In this document: piece by piece, positions 4,574 to 8,979 of the stretch | Numbering within the stretch: position 1 is the stretch's first letter | Layout: every line of letters starts with the position of its first letter | Origin: an uncultured Clostridia bacterium | Lineage (GTDB): Bacteria > Bacillota > Clostridia > Oscillospirales > CAG-272 | Length of the DNA stretch: 8,979 nucleotides | NCBI GenBank assembly: GCA_946055715.1 | Contig: CAMGGT010000013.1 | Coordinates: 1-8,979 of the forward strand | Direction: 5' to 3' | Translations under genes and position numbers: made by a program | Notes under the pieces: model-generated | Databases searched by the model: none | The model's input: the letters and a program-made list of their open reading frames with translations, nothing else | Told to the model about the DNA's origin: nothing

Positions 4574-6757
4574 ATGTCGATCACCTACCATCAGCCGTCC
4601 CGCACCTTCTATCTGGAAGGCAAAGACATCAGTTATGTCTTTTTCATCAATCACGCCGGGTATGCGGAGCATCTTTATCTGGGGGAGAAGATCCCCCACG
4701 ATCTGCTGCTGTTTACCCGCGCGGCAGGCCCGGGTGCCGCCTGCGCCACAGTACCCGGTCGCGACGACCAGGGCAAAGTGCCGCTCTGCTCCTACCATGA
4801 ATTTTCGCCCGAGCTGGCCTTTTTCGGCACGGGAGACTTCCGTGAGCCGGCCGTGCAGGCCACCATGCCCGCGGGCGACCGACTGACGGAGCTGCTGTAT
4901 GACGGCCACGAGATCCTCCCCGAAAAGCCCCCCATCCCCGGCATGCCCTCGCTTTCGGGCGGGGCGACGCTGGTGCTTCACCTGCGCGACCGGGTCAACG
5001 GCTTCGGGGCGGACCTGTACTATACCGTCTATGACGACTGCAATGTGATCGCCCGCCACGCCGTCTATCACAACGGCGGCCGCGAGACGGTGACGCTGCG
5101 CCGCGCCTACTCCTTCTCCATGGGTATGCCCGGCCATGCATACGAGGCGCTGACCCTGTTCGGCACCTGGGCGGGTGAGAGGCAGATCGACCGCACCCCT
5201 CTGCACCACGGCGTCTTTTCCATCGATTCCAAGCGCACTTCTTCTTCCGCACTGCTGAACCCGTTTCTGGCGTTGCTTTCGCCCCACACCACCGAAGAGA
5301 CGGGAGAGGTCTGGGGCTTCAGTCTCGTTTACTCCTCTTCTTATGTTCTCAAAACGGATGTTGCCCCCAACGGTTCCACGGTGGTTACGGGCGGCATCAA
5401 TGACTTTGACTTCGCCTGGCAGTTGGAAGCCGGGGCAGATTTTGCCACACCCGAGACGGTCATTGCCTACTCAAACCGGGGGCTGGGCGGCATGAGCCGT
5501 GCCTACCATGACGCCTTCCGCGAGCATCTGATCTCGCAAAAATATGTCAAAACCCCCCGTCCTTTGCTCATCAACAACTGGGAGGCCACCTACTTCAAGT
5601 TTACTTGCCAAAAACTTAAGGACATCGCCGACGCGGTGGTCGGCACCGGCATTGACACGCTGGTGCTGGACGACGGCTGGTTTGGCGTGCGTGACAGCGA
5701 CCGCTCCGGCCTCGGAGACTGGACACCCAACACAGACAAGCTGGAGGGCGGGCTTTCTACCATCATTGACTATGTACACGAAAAGGGGCTGAAGTTTGGC
5801 CTGTGGTTCGAGCCGGAGATGGTCAATGAAGACTCCGATCTGTTCCGCGCCCATCCCGACTATGCCATCGGCGTGCCCGACCGCGGCCGGTGCTATTCGC
5901 GCCACCAGTTCGTGCTGGACCTCACGCGCCCGGAGGTGCGGGACGAGATCGTCCGGTCGGTCAACGACATTCTGCACACCTATCCCATCGAATATGTGAA
6001 GTGGGACTATAACCGCAATGTGACGGAATCCTTCTCCTTCGGCCGCGATCCGCAGCGGCAGGCAGAGTTCGCCCACCGCTATGCGCTGGGGCTGTATGAC
6101 ATCTGCGAGCGCATCGTGCGTGCCAACCCGGATGTGTTTTTTGAGGGTTGTGCCAGCGGTGGCGGGCGGTTTGACCCGGCCATGCTGTACTACTTCCCGC
6201 AGATCTGGACCTCCGACAACAGCGACGCAGAGGACCGCACCTTCATCCAGTGGGGCACCTCGCTTGTCTACCCGCTCTCGTCCATGAGCTGCCATGTGTC
6301 TGTCTGCCCCAACCACCAGACCGGCCGCACCACTTCTTACGCCACCCGTGCTGACATTGCCCATCTGGGCGCCACGGGCTACGAGCTGGACACCTCCGCC
6401 TGGACAGAGGAAGAAAAGGAGATGGTGCGCGCCCAGACGGCCGACTACCGTGCCATGCAGGACCTGGTGCTGGAGGGCGACTTGTTCCGCGTGGGCAACA
6501 TTTCGGACAATGCATTTGCGTTTGTGCTGGTGGCAAAGGACAAGAGCCGCGCCCGCATGGTGTGCTACCGCCGCATGGGCCGCCCGTCAAACGAGATCAT
6601 CCGCCTGAAAATGGCGGGATTGGACCCGACCAAGCAGTATTATGTGAAGGAGCTGGGGCTGATCCTCGGCGGCCGCACGCTTCACAATGTCGGCATCGTG
6701 CCCAAATTCCCAAAAGGGGACTTTTCCACCGCGGTGTATACCTTCGAGGAAAAATAA
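4574..6757 (+). CDS. aga: Alpha-galactosidase, glycoside hydrolase family 36
   Basis: A 727-residue GH36 enzyme that removes terminal alpha-galactose from melibiose, raffinose-family sugars and similar oligosaccharides. The order is an N-terminal beta-sandwich (about 1-330), a TIM barrel carrying LDDGWFG, LWFEPEMVN and EGCASGGGRFD, and a C-terminal beta domain. The nucleophile is D478 in KWDYNRN and the acid/base is D548 in TSDNSD. As I recall, these are the same residue numbers as in Geobacillus stearothermophilus AgaA, so the protein is practically colinear with that characterised, tetramer-forming type. There is no signal peptide, so it is cytoplasmic. Start choice: ATG at 4574 with AAAGGAG at 4559-4565; the in-frame ATG at 4514 sits inside a hairpin and lacks a site. 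No separate promoter is visible, so it is probably cotranscribed with the GH2 gene. Confidence 0.95.
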   Translation: MSITYHQPSRTFYLEGKDISYVFFINHAGYAEHLYLGEKIPHDLLLFTRAAGPGAACATVPGRDDQGKVPLCSYHEFSPELAFFGTGDFREPAVQATMPAGDRLTELLYDGHEILPEKPPIPGMPSLSGGATLVLHLRDRVNGFGADLYYTVYDDCNVIARHAVYHNGGRETVTLRRAYSFSMGMPGHAYEALTLFGTWAGERQIDRTPLHHGVFSIDSKRTSSSALLNPFLALLSPHTTEETGEVWGFSLVYSSSYVLKTDVAPNGSTVVTGGINDFDFAWQLEAGADFATPETVIAYSNRGLGGMSRAYHDAFREHLISQKYVKTPRPLLINNWEATYFKFTCQKLKDIADAVVGTGIDTLVLDDGWFGVRDSDRSGLGDWTPNTDKLEGGLSTIIDYVHEKGLKFGLWFEPEMVNEDSDLFRAHPDYAIGVPDRGRCYSRHQFVLDLTRPEVRDEIVRSVNDILHTYPIEYVKWDYNRNVTESFSFGRDPQRQAEFAHRYALGLYDICERIVRANPDVFFEGCASGGGRFDPAMLYYFPQIWTSDNSDAEDRTFIQWGTSLVYPLSSMSCHVSVCPNHQTGRTTSYATRADIAHLGATGYELDTSAWTEEEKEMVRAQTADYRAMQDLVLEGDLFRVGNISDNAFAFVLVAKDKSRARMVCYRRMGRPSNEIIRLKMAGLDPTKQYYVKELGLILGGRTLHNVGIVPKFPKGDFSTAVYTFEEK

Positions 6758-7001
6758 CCCGCCAAAAGCGTGGCAGGTCAACGGGAAGTCTGCCATGAAA
6801 GCAGCGCATACCTTTGAGAAAAAGTAACTCGCTCCAAGCCGCGCCCCCCTGTTTTCAAACGCCCCGGCCGCCCGTGTACCTGCCGCATAAAGATGCGCAG
6901 AACAGAGACCGAAATCAGCGGGCAGAACGGCAAAAAGCAAAACAACAAGCAGGGCGGCGTGGCGGGAGCGTATATAACCTCTATTTCATCCCAAACAGTA
7001 C
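6758..7001. other. Intergenic stretch between the convergent GH36 and LRR genes
   Basis: About 245 bases with no credible gene. It contains a 6-bp hairpin (TGGCAG at 6771-6776 with CTGCCA at 6790-6795) and the degenerate copy of the GH36 end. From about 6840 the sequence is unstructured and partly A-rich. Open frames here have no ribosome binding site. Confidence 0.6.
6804..6839 (+). repeat. Degenerate copy of the GH36 3' end
   Basis: The 36 bases at 6804-6839 match 6734-6769 at 27 positions with no gaps, and the reading frames match too. The real gene ends YTFEEK-stop at 6757; the copy reads HTFEKK-stop at 6827, exactly 70 bases later. The copy is the tail of a 10-codon frame from the ATG at 6795. 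Most differences are transitions. This looks like a remnant of a duplication of the gene end, or the leftover of a second related gene. Confidence 0.55.
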
Positions 7002-7035
7002 AAAAAGCAGACAGGTTTTGGCCTGCCTGCTTTTT
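7002..7035. terminator. Bidirectional intrinsic terminator between convergent genes
   Basis: AAAAAGCAG-A-CAGG (7002-7015) pairs with CCTG-C-CTGCTTTTT (7022-7035), with one A/C mismatch and a six-base loop. The outer A/T runs give a U-tract in both directions. It serves the GH36 gene on the plus strand and the LRR gene, whose stop codon is at 7044-7046, on the minus strand. Confidence 0.9.
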
Positions 7036-7043
7036 GCTCTGTT

Positions 7044-8636
7044 TTAGTTGCGTGTCCAGTAGTCGTAACTGTATGTTGCTTTCAGAAAAAGCGCAGCGAT
7101 CTCGGGGTTGCTGACATCCACCGGCAGGCTGGTACTCACGCCCGGGAAGCGGGACACTTCCCAACCGCTTTTGTTGCGGAAGATGACACTTGTAAGAGAG
7201 TGACAGCCGAAGAACGCCGCACAGCCGATGACGGCCACACCGATCGGGATAGTGATGTTCGTAAGCGAGGTGTAATCAGAGAACGCCCACTCGCCGATGC
7301 TTGTTATGCTGCCCGGCAGGGTAATGTTTGCAAGTGAGGAACAACCCATGAACGCCCGGTCGCCTATGCAGATCACGCCGTTTGGAATGATGATGTTTGT
7401 CAGAGATCTGCAATTGCTGAATGCATCACAGATGTATTTCGTATTGGGGTGAAGCGTATACTCGGCTTGCGTTTTGTCTTCAACACGGATAAGAATCATA
7501 TAGGGATTCTCTGCGTTGCCAAGATAGTAACAGTTCCGGAATTCATTGTACTGCAGGCTGTTACAGTCAAAAAATACATCATAGCCGATGCTCGTCACAC
7601 GATTGGGGATACTGATGCTTTCAAGCGAGGAACACCCCCTGAACGCATAATCACCAATGCTTGTCACGCTGTCCGGGATGGTGATGCTTGTAAGAGAGGT
7701 GCATTCGGCAAACGCGCCATAGCCAATGCTTGTCACGCTGTCCGGGATGGTGATGCTTGTAAGAGAGGAACACCCATAAAAGGCATCGCAGATGAATTTT
7801 GTTTGAGGATGAATGGCATATTCGGTCAGTGTTTGGTCGCCGGCTTTTATCAGCACCAGATAGGGGTTTTCTGCGTTGCCAAGATAGTCGCAACTTTGAT
7901 ATTCATTGCACGGTAAACTGTAACAATCATAAAACGCATATTCGCCAATGTATGTTACGCTGTTGGGAATGACAATGCTTGTAAGTGAGGTACATTCGTA
8001 GAACGCGCCATCCCCGATAGTTGTCACACCATCGGGGATAGTGATGCTCATAAGGGAGGAACATTCTGCAAACGCACTGTAGCCGATGCTCGTCACACCA
8101 TCGGGGATAGTGATGCTCATAAGGGAGGAACATTCCGCAAACGCACTGTAGCCGATGCTCGTCACGCCATCGGGGATGGTGATACATGTAAGTGAAGTGC
8201 ATTCAATAAATGCCGCATCTCCGATGCGGGTAACGCTGCCGTCGGTGGGGATAGTGAATGTGTTGCCGACGCCGACAAGGGTTTGAGTTTCGGTTTCAAT
8301 CAGGCAGTTCCCGGCACTGTGATATGCAGGGTTTTCGGGGGCAACCGTGATGCTTTCAAGCTGCTCGCATGCGGCAAATGCGCCCATTCCGATCGTAGTT
8401 ACGCTACCCGGAATGGTAACCCGTTTTAACGAAGAGCAACCGTAGAATGCGGCTACTCCTATGCTTGTGACGCTGTTGCCTATCGTGACAGTTGTAAGCA
8501 AGGGGCAATCGTAGAATGCAGAATCGCCAATGCTTGTGATGCTGTTTCCCATAATGATGCCTTCAAGGAAGGGACAATTGCGAAACGCCGCATCTCCGAT
8601 GCGGGTCACGGGCTTGCCCTCATGGGTGGACGGCAA
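7044..8636 (-). CDS. BspA-like leucine-rich-repeat protein (LRR_5 / TpLRR), 5' end unclear
   Basis: At least 530 residues, almost entirely 23-residue BspA-type leucine-rich repeats (consensus like [22 protein letters not shown]). Two 51-residue non-LRR inserts (residues 239-289 and 359-409, each with YLGNAENPY and ICDAF) lie 120 residues apart. The C-terminal tail ends in YDYWTRN, as in related clostridial proteins. Family members are usually secreted or surface-bound and bind host or matrix proteins. No signal peptide, LPxTG motif or membrane segment is visible here. The given start is a TTG (8634-8636) without a good ribosome binding site. The frame is open back to an amber codon at 8733-8735 and that stretch looks like protein of the same family ([16 protein letters not shown]), so the true N-terminus may be upstream or lost. 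Its base composition looks more AT-rich than the neighbouring genes, suggesting separate acquisition. Confidence 0.85.
   Translation of the reverse strand: MPSTHEGKPVTRIGDAAFRNCPFLEGIIMGNSITSIGDSAFYDCPLLTTVTIGNSVTSIGVAAFYGCSSLKRVTIPGSVTTIGMGAFAACEQLESITVAPENPAYHSAGNCLIETETQTLVGVGNTFTIPTDGSVTRIGDAAFIECTSLTCITIPDGVTSIGYSAFAECSSLMSITIPDGVTSIGYSAFAECSSLMSITIPDGVTTIGDGAFYECTSLTSIVIPNSVTYIGEYAFYDCYSLPCNEYQSCDYLGNAENPYLVLIKAGDQTLTEYAIHPQTKFICDAFYGCSSLTSITIPDSVTSIGYGAFAECTSLTSITIPDSVTSIGDYAFRGCSSLESISIPNRVTSIGYDVFFDCNSLQYNEFRNCYYLGNAENPYMILIRVEDKTQAEYTLHPNTKYICDAFSNCRSLTNIIIPNGVICIGDRAFMGCSSLANITLPGSITSIGEWAFSDYTSLTNITIPIGVAVIGCAAFFGCHSLTSVIFRNKSGWEVSRFPGVSTSLPVDVSNPEIAALFLKATYSYDYWTRN
8031..8168 (-). 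repeat. 69-bp tandem duplication inside the LRR gene
   Basis: Units 8031-8099 and 8100-8168 differ at only two of 69 positions (8067/8136 and 8097/8166). Each encodes exactly one 23-residue LRR and both differences are silent, giving two identical protein repeats in a row. This indicates recent unequal recombination or slippage. Confidence 0.92.
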
Positions 8637-8979
8637 ACGGATGTACTCGGGAAGTTTGACATCTCCGTTTGCGGTGTTGTGAACTGAATGACGGCCGGTC
8701 GTATGGGGCGCATGAAGTTTGTGGCAGAGGGACTATGCAGGTTTCCCCAAGTTTTCTTTGCGCGCGCACATACAATAGTTGGTTGCTATATTGTACCATA
8801 CGCCGATGAACCTGTCAACCTTCGCATGACGGTTCACCTTCCCTTCGGTTGTCCGGCACGATCAATCGTTCTAAGCCGACTCGCTTTTCTCCCTTTTGCG
8901 GTCTCACATCATTGACAAATGTACACGCCTGACGGCGAAGTGAAAGATTGTTTTGGGATGGGATAAGCCGATATTTTGG
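8637..8979. other. Upstream region of the LRR gene; no complete gene
   Basis: About 340 bases. On the minus strand it holds the LRR promoter and a leader of about 150 bases. The leader includes an ATG at 8769-8771 in the LRR frame, interrupted 12 codons later by TAG at 8733-8735. From that TAG to the annotated TTG the frame is open and LRR-family-like near its end. I recognise no riboswitch, tRNA or other RNA class here. The plus-strand open frame at 8688-8915 has no family resemblance. Beyond 8820 nothing identifiable is seen. Confidence 0.55.
8790..8818 (-). promoter_or_regulatory. Sigma-A promoter upstream of the LRR gene
   Basis: On the minus strand, TTGACA (8813-8818), a 17-bp spacer and TACAAT (8790-8795), preceded by TG for an extended -10. 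The start point would be near 8783. A 7-bp inverted repeat (TACAATA at 8771-8777, TATTGTA at 8789-8795) overlaps the -10 and start point and could be an operator. Confidence 0.8.

Noticed and set aside
4553..6364. Long minus-strand open frames opposite the GH36 gene
   Set aside because: They are antisense shadows caused by GC-rich codon use; the plus-strand product is a colinear GH36 enzyme.
7449..7916. Plus-strand 155-codon open frame inside the LRR gene
   Set aside because: It is antisense to LRR repeats and inherits their periodicity; no start site or family match.
8640..8783. Riboswitch or structured ncRNA in the LRR leader
   Set aside because: I compared it by eye with common classes (6S, SRP, tmRNA, T-box, cobalamin, c-di-GMP) and saw no matching conserved core; a covariance-model search would be needed to say more.

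Overview
The window reads as chromosomal DNA of a strictly anaerobic, fairly GC-rich member of the Clostridia, most like a gut Oscillospiraceae/Ruminococcaceae-type bacterium. Support for this is the PerR / reverse-rubrerythrin / rubredoxin peroxide-defence operon typical of anaerobic Firmicutes, strong AGGAG-type ribosome binding sites, canonical sigma-A promoters with 17-bp spacers, intracellular glycosidases of families GH2 and GH36, and a BspA-like leucine-rich-repeat protein. The species assignment is inference; no rRNA or other taxonomic marker is present.

Layout: (1) 1-950, minus strand: a calcineurin-type metallophosphoesterase with its own promoter and, beyond its stop codon, a long near-perfect hairpin. 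(2) 950-1260: an intergenic stretch dominated by about 20 tandem copies of a degenerate 9-bp unit, which on the minus strand reads as a Gly-X-Asn tripeptide repeat. (3) 1253-2539, plus strand: sigma-A promoter, perfect palindromic Fur-family operator, perR-like regulator, reverse rubrerythrin, a small 50-residue rubredoxin and an intrinsic terminator. (4) 2590-7035, plus strand: a promoter, a GH2 glycosidase and a GH36 alpha-galactosidase separated by two hairpins, followed by a short degenerate copy of the 3' end of the GH36 gene and a bidirectional terminator. (5) 7044-8818, minus strand: a BspA-like LRR protein with recent-looking internal duplications, preceded by a good promoter but no recognisable ATG start.

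How the parts work together: the PerR-like protein should sense peroxide (its ligand set matches PerR rather than Fur) and repress its own operon by sitting on the transcription start; rubredoxin and reverse rubrerythrin then form an electron-transfer and peroxide-reductase pair. The GH2 and GH36 enzymes lack signal peptides and would trim imported galactose-containing oligosaccharides in the cytoplasm. The LRR protein belongs to a family usually found at the cell surface, but this copy lacks a visible export signal and may be 5'-truncated.

I found no clearly novel multi-gene system. The items most deserving a second look are the 9-bp minisatellite with its coding-like Gly-X-Asn pattern, the startless LRR gene with an in-frame amber codon behind a promoter, the CxC first knuckle in the rubredoxin, and the Fur-type (rather than PerR-type) operator upstream of a PerR-type regulator.
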